Shown in pieces: positions 13,407 to 25,172 of a stretch of DNA of 64,000 nt (positions within the stretch are counted from its first letter, which is position 1; each line of letters opens with the position of its first letter). The DNA comes from Antedon bifida. Lineage: Eukaryota > Echinodermata > Crinoidea > Comatulida > Antedonidae. Where the stretch lies: assembly GCA_963402885.1 (NCBI GenBank), contig OY727099.1, positions 9,846,001 through 9,910,000 on the forward strand, given 5' to 3'. The notes below the pieces were generated by a model, which saw only the letters and a list, made by a program, of their open reading frames with translations, was not told where the DNA came from and ran no database searches. The position numbers were made by a program, and so were the translations under genes.

Positions 13407-14654
13407 TGACCAAAAACAATGTTGTAGGCTTCAGTACATAGGGCCTACAGTGTAAAACATTTAACAGTCAATAAAATGTGATATGTATAACGATACATTA
13501 AATCAAAAACATGTTTCATTTTAAACGTGTTAGAACACAATGTTATGAATTTCCTTACAAAGTTTAAATGACATTAAGCGAAAGTAATGATGTCAATATT
13601 AAATATCAATTTAAAGTTATGAATCATGTATTTCATAGCTTAAAGTAAAACTTAAATATAATTTGTTAACTTTCATATTATTCATAACAAAACATTTGTT
13701 AACATTCCCATGCATCGCCGTATACTTCCTCTGCGTCATCTTATCAACGCGCTTGAGGTTTACGCGCTCGAAGTTTACGCGCATTGGGAGGATTCTGGTT
13801 AATGTTTTAATTAGCATCCCCGGGAAATCCAGGGTTTGTTGTACTTTCATTATGAAATGTGACGTCACCAACATGAATTAGTGTTTATTAGTGGATCGAT
13901 ATTCCCACATGGAATGGAAATGTAGGACAAAAGGCACAGACGGATGCTTTCTTTTCCCGAAGAAACCCTTGCATACATCTTAGAAATATACGGTGTTACT
14001 AGCCCTCGTTGATATCCGTTTGTTGAGACGAAAACATTTACGTCTGCAGGTGAACTATATATATATCTATAAGAGGTTTATAAAGTTGGCATTAGGCCCT
14101 AATATTCCTATACATTTATCTTAACATTTCTGCTAACTTTTCAAATACGGGACGAACAGAAACTCTATTAATTTACAGTCATACATGGAAACAAGTCAGA
14201 TAAAAGCAAGAAAAAAAAACGAAACTCCGCCCATGTATGTTATACACAGTGAACAGAATATCAAAAGTAAGGTTTAAGTGAGTTTTCTAACTTCATCTTA
14301 AGATACCGTTAGTAAGTCAAGGATAGCAGACTTTGCATCTGCTTTCTGATTCGCTTACTTTCCTGTTGATTTTTAAGTTTTTAAACATGTATGTAAGTTA
14401 CTTCAGTCTAGTTTCGCAGATAAAAGTAGTCAAATCTTCAAAACATTTTATTAAATATCTATCGAAACCGAACCGATATAATACATAATTGTACACTATC
14501 GGTAGTATATTTAAATATTGCATTGACTCAATGTAATATAATTTTCTCATATAACTTGAGATATCGGTATTACTAAAAAAACAGGATTGACCCCATGAAT
14601 AATACATTTTTGAAAAATAACAGAAGATGAATATGACCGAGAATGAAACAAATA

Positions 14655-14745
14655 GAACTCCTAAGAGACTCGAACCCCGGGCTTGCCTACACGTCTAATG
14701 TCATACCATTTTGACATTTAAGTCTCGATGGAGGCCAGCTACTTT
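14655..14745 (-). repeat. tRNA-like block, possible SINE head
   Basis: On the minus strand GGTTCGAGTCT (14676-14666) matches the Pol III B box at nearly every position, and TGTCAAAATGG (14716-14706) is close to the A box. The spacing of about 29 bases is what a tRNA has. No full cloverleaf can be drawn by eye, so a decayed tRNA-derived SINE fragment is more likely than a functional tRNA gene. Confidence 0.35.
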
Positions 14746-15120
14746 GAGATTTACCGGTAAATGACCATATTTTTTTACCATCTAAAAAAATTATTTCTGC
14801 AGTATACGAGGTTTGGATATATTATTGATAACAAAAAATATCCATAAGTACGGGATTTTGCATAGATTTTCGATATTTTTGAAGTTATAATGTATAAATA
14901 TGTAGCCTAAATATGTACATTTCCAACGACCCAACATTATCAAGAAAGTAATCTACATGCTATATTAATTTTATCTATGTCTGAATAATTTTAATTTACT
15001 ATGTTTTAATGTGTAATATTGTATCCTACAATGTTTAAATCGGTCATAAATACATTTATAATATACTTTATCTTGTTTTGTACTATGATTATTTATGTAT
15101 GAATGTAGGCTATGTGAATA

Positions 15121-15150
15121 GAAATAAAGAAAAGAAAGAAAGAAAACAAG
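15121..15150. repeat. (GAAA)n-rich tail-like repeat
   Basis: AATAAAG followed by several GAAA units. The preceding TATGTATGAATGTAGGC sequence is reminiscent of a non-LTR retrotransposon 3' tail, but no coding sequence supports this. Confidence 0.45.
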
Positions 15151-18100
15151 TTTGTCTACAAAAGTATTAATTTAAAAATATATGATTCGCCCCATTCTTC
15201 TTTTTAAAAACCCTATAAAGCGAATCAAATTTCCTAAAACATGTTGTTGAGAAAAAGTATTTTCTGACATAATGACCAATGTAAGAAAAAAAAATATTTT
15301 TGTGAGATAACAAATATTTTGCTTTCTGCAAAAGAAGCACATGCGTGTCGGTCGGAACTGAACAGACACAATTCACTGTTTGCTGCATATCTATCTTCTG
15401 CAAAACATCTAATTCAATTGGGAAATGCTAGTGTCATCATATTGGAATCGAGCCCAGATTTCGACAACCAGGAAGTTAGAGAGCTGCAGATTTCAGCCTC
15501 GATGTATCTTTTCATCGCAAAGACAATCAAATATGTAAGCTCGAATAATAATCAAAGTGTATGAATACCATCACGGAATGATTGCCTCCTGTTTGTTGAA
15601 ATTAATTTTTGTCATTGAGAGCGTTTCATATTATTTTGTTAAGCCTAAATCTGTATAGTTTTGATTCGAGGTTCTAACATTAAGTAAACTTTCCATTATA
15701 CCATAAACCTATTATTTTAAATAGTGCATGACACTCAAATTATTTTGTTTACATTAAATGTTTACAATGAAAAAAGCAAGTTTATTTTCCCAAATCTATA
15801 AAAATAGTATAGGGCTAATCATTTCTTTTTCTAATGACAAAAAAATACGTAGTTTCAACATTTGGCATGGTTTACAGATGTTAAACAATTTTCTTAGGAA
15901 TGTTGTTTTTGTATACTCATTATTGTTGTTGTGTTTGTGACGACAAGTGTACTGGGGCAACGCCCTTCTTGGTTGCATCACAAACGGTTGAAGGAAATGC
16001 AGAATTACCGTAGATCGTCTTAAATTAATATTACCTTGGTATTCGCAGGTTTTCTCTACTCGTCATGTTAAGATCGTTCGGAGGATGAAACAGTTCTACC
16101 GGAATAAGCATTGGAAATGCGAGTACTGCGTAACGTTTGTGGTATATCTCATTAGTTTGGCAATTAGCAAAAATCCACAATTTGTCGCGGTACTTTTCAA
16201 TGTGTTGCACTGAGCACGTTAATAGTTTATCATCGCGGTGCTCAACGGAAGTTATTGGATACAAATACGGCCAGTGTTCTTTTTATTTGACAAAATGAGA
16301 AGCTACATTCTTCACAAATATATTAATGATATTCTATCATTGATCAGAGTCGCTTTCAAATGATGTTGGAATGTTTCAGCGAGAGATTATTTTAAAATAG
16401 CGAGCACATTTGCAAAACATTATGGTGTTAAATTTAAATTGAGGTATTTTTTAATGTAATTGTTATTGAATATTAAAACAATTACTAAAAAACCAACACA
16501 ACTAATTACTACTAAAACACAACAAGAAAATGTTTAACGAATAATCAACATTATTATCAATTACCCTCAACAGATGTTGTTGTGATAATCTAATTTAAAA
16601 CCAGATATTTTTAAACAACAATCAGTGTTTAAAGATTTTAATCGCGTTCAACATGATATTTTTTTAATAATTAAAAAAAAAACAATCAAATAAAAATGCT
16701 TACTAAAGAAGCTGTGATTTTATTCTGAAAAACACTTTTCTTTGAGTTTCTAATTTTAGCCCTATTTGAATTAAATTGATAGCTTGAATTTTATTTTAAA
16801 ACGTGTAGTGACATCACAGTTGATGCGTAAACAAGCACATCAACAGGTGGCGTGCAACACAAGAAACAGAACTGCGATCAATCCGCAGCAGCTGCTAGGA
16901 AGTAAACTTTCCAAAAAGCCCGCCATTTCCTGCTAGCATGGCTTCCCAAATCGTCTGCTTGCGTAGTTGTTTTTGCATTTCAAGGATACACGCATCACAA
17001 TGACTTGACAAACAAAAGTCCATATTGTCATCGGAATCGAGGTCAGAAAGTTGTTATTTATTAGAATATTGAAATAATTATCTATTCATAGAAACCTATT
17101 TGTGTAAATAGTAATATGCAAATTAGAAAATGATGGATGTTGACCTGTTCAGATTAAAAGTTAAACTAAAATTTGAAGTATTCTCAAAAAATTCTGAATT
17201 CATCAGCAAAAAAACTTTGTTTTCAGTTCAAATAAAAAACACTTACTTTTTTCTTTAGCATCATTGAGTAAAGTATAAAGAACGAATCCGCTTGCAATTT
17301 TGCTTTGTTGATTTGTTTCAATTTATGTTGTTTGCCTCTGAAAAAAATAATAAGATATACAATTTAATATAAATAAAATAAACAGATCATGGAAGAAAAT
17401 AATTCATTGATAAAATTCAACTTGTTTGGAACATTTGTATTTTGGTGTCTTTATTACCTAAATCTGTTAATTTTTTCCTAATTCATTTATTCAAAACACA
17501 TTCGTTGCAACAGGTTACAACTTTTGGTTAAAGGCCAGATTTTTTTTTTACAAGATAGATAAAAAGCAACAATATAATGTTAAGAAGTGTCGTTTTATCT
17601 AAGGTGATGTGTTTTTTTTAACGAAAAGGAAACGATTTGTTAAATTGTATAAATATATTTAGCCTTTAACATTAAGTTAAAAACATGACAGTTGTAAACT
17701 TTTGACAAAGTTTGGAATCTGACAGAAGTTTTTGTTTATGTTTTGGTAGTACAAACTTAGTTCATTGGGGAAGACTTGGAAATAGTTACATAAGTAGAAA
17801 CATTTCAACTATTATGAGTTCATTAACCTAAGCGTTAAGTAACTGTGGTAACATATTATTGTATCTTGATAATGATTAACATAGATAGCTTCTTCCCATG
17901 TGACACCGCTCCCTTGACCTTTGACCTTTCAAAGGAAGTTCGATTTTTTTTATTGAAAATTTACGAGTTGTGTGTGCAAAGAAAATGGTACATGCACTGA
18001 AAGGAATGCTAAAAGATGATATGCGATGTGATATCTTTCTTATCTTACTATAAATTATATTGAGTGTTTTCAAATTCTTAATAATGTATAGTAATTCTTC

Positions 18101-20749
18101 CACATAGAAGACTTTTTTGGTTTTCTATTTCTTTGCTGTTTATGTATTGCACGCAAGGACTTGACACAGTTATGTCCGTCCTGGCGTGCCATAGTTATGC
18201 AAACAATTAAAAAAAATACATTCTTCAAAGTGAAGCAATAATATTATTTTCCTTTCCATTTTTAGACGATTCAATTTTTTGAAGAAATGTTCCGCTGTTT
18301 TGAAAAAGAGAATTCGTTATCAGCCATGGCCTGGCCATTTAAACAAAGAAAGTCAAGCAAGTACGTGACTATAGTTGGACACGTCTAACCGAGCATGGTT
18401 CCGCGCAGGCGTTTCATGACTAGAAACAACTCTGGTTAAGTAAAGTGTTGAGAGATTTTCTTCCGAAACTAGCTAGCTTAATTATGCAAACTCATTCGCT
18501 GCATTTGCTACGAACTTCACCTTACCACCATAACTGCCAAAACCAGTTAGACTAAATGTTAAACGTATTTGTTTTTCGTCAGGGGAAAAAACTGATAAAA
18601 ATAAACATCTAAGAAAACAATAACGCTTATTTATGGTAGATTCTGAACGAGAATTCTTTAAAAATTCGTTCAAATCCAGACGGACTACTGGTACTATTAC
18701 CTAAATGTTGTTATTTGAAATAAGATCAGAATGAATATATGCGTCAAGGTAATTATATTTATGTACTGACAGACGACTAAGATGATCCAATCAAACAATT
18801 CCGTTGAGAATTGGTAGATAAAACATGGCAATTGCTTAAATTAACTTAGGTGACTGCTTGGAATGTAAAGATTAACACAAGTGTGTACAGAAGCTAAGTA
18901 TTAATCAGTCATAACCGTTGAGGGCGCTGCTCATATTTATTATAATATTCGTAATTTCATAATTTGTGAACGATGCTGACCTAAAATTACACAGAAATTT
19001 AAATGTAGTATAATTATATGTATATATTTCAATCTATTTGCATTGATATACTTTTTATTTCAATTTCTAAATTGGGAAAATTAAGTTAATTTGTGAGATC
19101 GGTAATTTCAATTTGTCCAACCGAATTGCCCCCAATTTGAATAATTAGATAAAATATAAATATCTGTATTTGTTTTTTCCCTCTATGCATGTACAACATT
19201 AATTGACTGTTGTTTTTATTATTTCGCGGTTCAACTGAAGAGACATACTGTGAGGTCTGTTACCAGATATGGAAGTTAACAACTAAACTACTGGGGCGTG
19301 ACCAACGCAGACGATTTCTGATCCCAGTTGATATGTTATTGTTACATAGACCACCTCACTACCTCTTCCTAAGAATCTTTATAAGTGACCACCAGCTGAA
19401 GCAAAAAGTCCTTTACTAGAATACTATTACTATAGTTTGATCCTTAATAGTAGGTTAGAAAACAGGACTTGAAAGAATCGCCGCAAGTGCAACACAACAG
19501 GGCTCCAACAACTCAATTACGTAGCGTATGAACTGTTACCACTTTCGCGCCATGCACTCGATCTTCCGCTCACTGCGCGTAGAAACATAATCGTTTCATA
19601 GTAATTTCACCGATGCTTTAGATGACAAGAAATAAGGCAGCCGTGCCTCGAATTAACTTACAAAAACACTAAATATTTAGATAGTATCATAGTTTGTGTG
19701 CAGATTTCTGATAAACCTACAACGAGAGAAAATGGTAACAGTATTTTGTCCCTCATGTGCATTTCTGTTGCGTACCAGTTGTTTGGTCCCAGATGGTTTG
19801 AGGTTGATTGTCTTTCGAGAAAGCGGTATCGTGTAAATTGGTTGTCAGTCGTCGGAAAGATGATACCTTACAAGCAACAAAAAGCAAAACATACAGAATT
19901 CTTATATGTTAGTTGTCACCCATAATAACAATTTCCAGTTTGAAGTTACAGAATTCTCGTGCAAGCATTAAATTTCAACAGGATACTGTTTCTATTTCAA
20001 TGCGTTTATTGTATGACAGCCCGGCGTTGGTATAAAATAAATGACGGATAGCAGACCTGTTGATATATAAAGCATAAGTACTTACAAATTGTGGTGGAAT
20101 ATGTCGGCATTAATAATGATCAAAATCAGGTAGAAAAAAATGGTCATGTAAAATACCTTCTTTACCTTCACAACACACACAATTCCTACATTTAATATCT
20201 ATAATTATTCTATATAATCATGGAGTAAAAAACTGGTTTAACAAAATAAAAGAAACGGTAAAAGCAACTTCCTGTTAGGCCTATACTGATGTAACACGGT
20301 TCCTTTGCCATCATACAACATTTGACGTTTTGGCAAATAACCATTTTTCTCATTATGACCATAAATATTGTACTACTGTACCAGGTACAGGATAAAACTC
20401 AAGACTAGCATGTCAGTAAAATGGGTCAAAAATGCTTTTAGTATAAATGCATACATGGTGCGTCAACATTATTACGAAATAATTGAAAACTACCGTAACA
20501 AAAAAAGAAATAAATTATGTTGTGTACATTCATACACCACATAACTTATCACATTTATGTATATTATGTTATGTAATATGCCGTTAAAAAGTAAATTCAA
20601 TTCAATGTTTAAAAATAACAACTTTAAAATATCAAACCATGATGTTTTCCTTGTAAAATAATTTTTTTTTTACTGACATAGATCAGAAAGATAAGAACAG
20701 GGAAAAGTCAAATAACAATCACAGAATTTACTAATCATATAAGGCCTAA

Positions 20750-20935
20750 ATAAAAAATAAATAAATATAAATAAAATGTGTAAATCAGTAATACATAACT
20801 TTTATTTTTAAAACTATAGCAGATATTGTGCTTAGAACTATTAATATTTATAAATAAATATATATATTATAAATATAATATAAAAATAAATTATATAAAT
20901 AGGCCCTATAAAAATAAATAAAAAGCAAATTTATT
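20750..20935. repeat. AT-only low-complexity tract
   Basis: Dense TAAATAAA and TATA repeats. Nothing else is recognisable. Confidence 0.7.
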
Positions 20936-23900
20936 TGCTTAATTTTTTTTTTCTGATTATTTAACCTCATACTCTCAACCGATAGTCACAGGCACTTGAA
21001 AAACAAATTAAAAAATCTTATCAAGTTGTTGACTGTGTGAAAATGTAGGCCTTTTGTTATCTTTTGTTGTTGAATTGCTATTGAATTAACATTTCATTGA
21101 TTAAGGTACAGTAATAATATGACAAATAATTAATTGTAGTAGGCCTATCCGTTACATAGGAAGTAAAAGTAAGGAAGTCGGGCGGGGAATTCAAACGGTG
21201 GCGGCACTGGGTCTAAGGGTAATTAGCTCGTCTAACAACTAACGTGCTTCCTTTGTATTTCTAAGTTTTGATATATATTTAACCGTTTTATCTTATCTTT
21301 TGAATGAAAAAGCACGACCGGCCTTCCTCCAATTTGTAATATAATTTTGAGGACGATCTTCTCTCAGGAACTTAACGATCTTTAACCCGTGTGAACCAAA
21401 TCATAATCTTCCTGAGACATATATCTTTTCATTACTGTCTTTAAATACAACCATTATTATCTCTTGATACATACAACCCATTTTATTGATTAAACTTTCC
21501 AAAATATTAGACAACTCACTGACATCAACATGTGCTCAAATCTTCTCACAAATCCGGACGTTGATTTCAATGTTTAAATAGAAATAGCATTCAGCCGGAA
21601 GTTTATAGGTGTCAAATAATGTAGTCAAATAACTTGATTTGGATCATAGAGATTTATAGGAGGACAATATCTCTATGTTTTATAGCCTTAATAATAACAA
21701 CATAGATACTGTAAATATCAAAAAAATAGAGCAAACGGTATTGTTTAAAAAATAAAACAAAATTCACGTTGAAGTAGGATTTTCTTCCATTAAAGAGACT
21801 ACCTGTATTTTCAGAGGTCTCTTTACTACGAAGTACGCCTAAAAACATAAGTTCCACTATTCATTTTATTTTAAAACATACTGTATGGTAGTTATCATTT
21901 GCCTGTGCAATTTATTTTTCCTAAATGTGGTATACCGAATCAAAGTAGATTCTATAACAATAAATCATTCCCAACCAGAGATAACCACCAGATTTCTAGG
22001 ACATTTTTTCTCTGAAACCCACTAATCTCTATGTTATCGTACACCGGTTTTAGGAGGGGGTTGTGGGCGGGGGTTGACATCAGTACATGGGACGGTGTGT
22101 CATTCACCCTAGGTCAAGGTTAACTTCTGTTCTTAGAAATATTAAGCCATGTTTGTTGTTTGCTTCTTGTGGTTTCTATAAATAATGTTGTGACATTATT
22201 TCTATCTTTTGATGTCATTTTATAATGTTAATTAATAAAAAAACAAAGTAGGCCTACATGTAAAATAAAAGTGAATCAGTAATATTTGAAATGCATGATA
22301 ATAAACAAGGAGAAGTTTTAACTAAAGTACTGATATACAATAATCAGTAATATACTACGGTAGGCTATAGTCTATCTTGATATATTTTCTCTATTGCCAT
22401 GCCCGTTTTTCTAAAGCTGTTATTTACAAATTCCAATGGATGTAGTTTTAATATTCTAATTGTAAATCAAAATAAGAGGTTAAATGCCACAAATTGTAAC
22501 ATATTAGTGTTCTTTTTGTTTGTCAGTATGGCCTCATTTCATGCCCGTATTCGCTGCTTATCAAGCAAAAATTGTTTTTTTTTAAATATTTATGCATAAT
22601 ACATTTGTAGTAAATTTTAATACATAATATGCTGGTTGTGTAACATCAATTATAATCATTTTTTAAATTGGAATTGAATGAATATTGGGTTGATTTCGTT
22701 GAAGAGACCACGAGAGTGGAGGAATGTATCTTAAATGATAAAGTACAAGTTGAGGTATTTTATTTTTAAGATTTCCAATGAAAATATATCAGGGGTTTAA
22801 TAAAAACAAACACTTTAATTTAAAATAAGTGTATTCATCTCCAATGACACACTATTACAGATATCCAACTGATTTGGATACGAATGCACACGTTTTACCT
22901 TACACCAACCAAATTCCATTATTTTACAATTTTCAGTTAACCTAATTTATAAACCAGTCTTCGCATATAAGAATATCTTTATACCACTTCAATTGAAATT
23001 GACAAAAATTAGGGGGGAAATAAGAATACTTCTTATATAAGTTTAAACAATTAGATTAATTAATACTAAATGCTATCAATTAAATTATTGTATTAAATCA
23101 AACATTATACTCAAAAGAAATGGGCTAATGTGAAAGAAAAATTATTGAATTATATTTCTTAACAATTATTCGCAAGTATGTCTTTTATTTGTCATTTTGT
23201 ACTGTATGTTATTGAAAGTTTTAAATGAAGTGGGTTTCCCCCACCTGTGACGAAAGAGAAAAAAATGAATGAATAAAAAACAATCATAAAGATTATTTCT
23301 AATCTGTTTGAAATTAGAAAATAAGATAAGAACGTTTTGATTGAAGTAACTTACGTGCAGAATAACTTAAGCATGATAACAATGTACGAATTCACTGTAA
23401 TGTTTAGCTCAATATATTAACGGAATAAAACTGACAACGAGATAACAAGTGTTCATTTTCGTCCGAAAGCATCGCCATCCACTTTGATTTGCTGAGCAAC
23501 AACACATATCAATTGTTTTGACGAATTTAACAAACACAAAAAGAATTCAACAAACACAAAGAGAATTTCATTTCAAAAGAAATATTTATTGCTTAATATA
23601 AGGTTCAATTGTTTTCTATCTACTTATTTACATGACGTAACTTTGTTCACCTTTTCTTACCTAAATAGTTACAAGGCACATTTAAAAAACGTTTATATTA
23701 AACAACTTATTTTTATTTTTCAGTTAAATTAAATCTTCAGAGCATTTTTAAGATGCACTGTCTCTATGAAAAATATTTTTACAAGACAATGAATTGAATT
23801 TCTCTCATAACGAACAACATAAATTATCAACTTTTAACAAGAAAAAAGATCGTAATAAGCAGTTGGTTAGTGTTAAACATTTTAATATTCAATTCCTTTT

Positions 23901-24404
23901 TCAAGATCTATTTTTTTTCCAATTTTTCTTATTATTGAAAGTTAACTTATATTCTATAAATACCAAATCATCAATTCACATTTTAATTTGATTTTTCAGT
24001 CTTATGATGAGTGGCACAGTTTTTAAGTAGTAGTGTACATTATTCTAGACACTTTGTACAGTCTGCATGTTTATAAACGTAAATTTCAACATAGCCATAT
24101 TCATTATTTCATTCCCACTATTTTAGTTCGTATAATTTGACATAAAAACATTTTTCAAATCGAGATATTTCATCTAAATAATTAAAATATTTCTTTTTTC
24201 TTTCCCTTTTTCATTTTAATTTATATCAACTTGAGCCATATCGGTAGAAACTTGATCTCATTATCTCTCAATTTGCATATTCATATAGTAAAATATTATT
24301 ATTATTGGTCCTTATAGTACTCAACGATCGTTTAAATATTATTTTAGTACATGTATAATTTACTCTCATTTGTTTTTCTACAAATAACACAAACAAATTA
24401 GCAT

Positions 24405-24503
24405 TGTCAATTACATATTGAATTTGACTCAGTACAAGACCAAACCAAAACGTGTTGATTGTCAATTACATTTTGGATTTGACTCAATACAAGACCAAAC
24501 CGA
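24405..24503. repeat. 55-bp tandem duplication downstream of the Alx4-like stop codon
   Basis: TGTCAATTACAT at 24405 recurs at 24460, and both copies run through ACAAGACCAAACC with few differences. It lies in the 3' flank or distal 3'UTR of the Alx4-like gene. Confidence 0.85.
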
Positions 24504-24542
24504 TGACGATGATGAACATTACTTATGACTATCCATCACCGG

Positions 24543-24548
24543 TTTATT
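24543..24548 (-). promoter_or_regulatory. Candidate polyadenylation signal of the Alx4-like gene
   Basis: AATAAA on the minus strand about 205 bases after the stop codon. Another AATAAA at 24720-24715 is only 33 bases past the stop. Signals of this sequence are common in AT-rich DNA, so neither is certain. Confidence 0.3.
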
Positions 24549-24752
24549 CTTCTGGTCAAGTTGTAAATTTAAAAACCAAGTAATTATTGTACTTAATATT
24601 TTGCACTTTAATCACTGGATGGACTTCTCTACTGAAGGAAACGGAACATTATAGTACATTGTGTATCATGTGTACAGTGCTAATAAATACAATAATTTTA
24701 CCCGTTCAATCTTGTTTATTATTTATACTATGGACACGATGAAACTATAATT

Positions 24753-25172
24753 TTAAGAATAAGCATTTATTAAGCTGATTGCACTGTGTTCTTTAGCTTT
24801 CAGACGAAGTGCTGCGATGCTGTTTGTACGCCTTTCTGATTCACCAGAGAGAATTGGTGCTGGTGCTGCGGGCATTATGATACCCGGATGACCATTGGAG
24901 ATCATTGGTGAATTACTATACGGTACATGCGCAGACTGACTCGTCATGTTATTGATGTTGCTCATATTCATGTTTGTCATGTGCGAAATGTTTGACAGAT
25001 TAGCCATGGAATTCATTCCCATATAGTTCGGTAGGCCATTTTGTGCGACCATACATGACCCGTTTGACATAGACACAGACGGCGATTGCGCATAACCTCC
25101 TTGCATCGGACTCATTGTGTTGATTGAATTTATGCCGGCCATTTGCGGGGACCATCCATTAGATGCAGTGAC
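24753..25172 (-). CDS. alx4: Alx4-like exon 4 (C-terminal linker, OAR motif, stop)
   Basis: Acceptor TTATAG|GTCACT, phase 0, encoding residues 209-347 and a TAA stop at 24755-24753. The first residues ([10 protein letters not shown]) align with the start of the ALX4 C-terminal region. Then comes a Met/Asn/Ser-rich stretch with motifs such as [12 protein letters not shown]. The OAR motif is clear, but the protein ends SLINAYS instead of the ISWAM/ISWAT end of vertebrate Alx proteins. Confidence 0.92.
   Translation of the reverse strand, partial: VTASNGWSPQMAGINSINTMSPMQGGYAQSPSVSMSNGSCMVAQNGLPNYMGMNSMANLSNISHMTNMNMSNINNMTSQSAHVPYSNSPMISNGHPGIIMPAAPAPILSGESERRTNSIAALRLKAKEHSAISLINAYS

Larger units (their letters stand above)
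1622..24752. other. Intergenic region between the Alx4-like 3' end and the Alx1-like exon 1
   Basis: About 23 kb without any exon I can support. It should contain the promoter of the Alx1-like gene near its left end and the 3'UTR of the Alx4-like gene at its right end. It holds A-rich low-complexity DNA (2670-2890), simple repeats, a roughly 200-bp tandem duplication, four inverted-repeat transposon relics or related repeats, and a tRNA-like block, each listed separately. The remaining sequence is AT-rich with many short chance reading frames. Confidence 0.6.

Noticed and set aside
15319..15564. Plus-strand frame of about 80 codons
   Set aside because: No recognisable domain, no supporting splice structure, and overlapping minus-strand frames of similar length point to chance.
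16031..16264. Minus-strand frame with a protein-like look and a CAAG|GTAATA possible donor
   Set aside because: It begins after an in-frame stop without a convincing acceptor or ATG, and matches no family I know.
22050..22080. G-rich run as a G-quadruplex
   Set aside because: Only three clear G runs of three or more; the fourth would need splitting a run, so the case is weak.
23160..23285. Possible non-LTR retrotransposon 3' tail
   Set aside because: Only a tail-like GAATGAATAAA motif; no reverse transcriptase remnant or poly-unit tail of convincing length.
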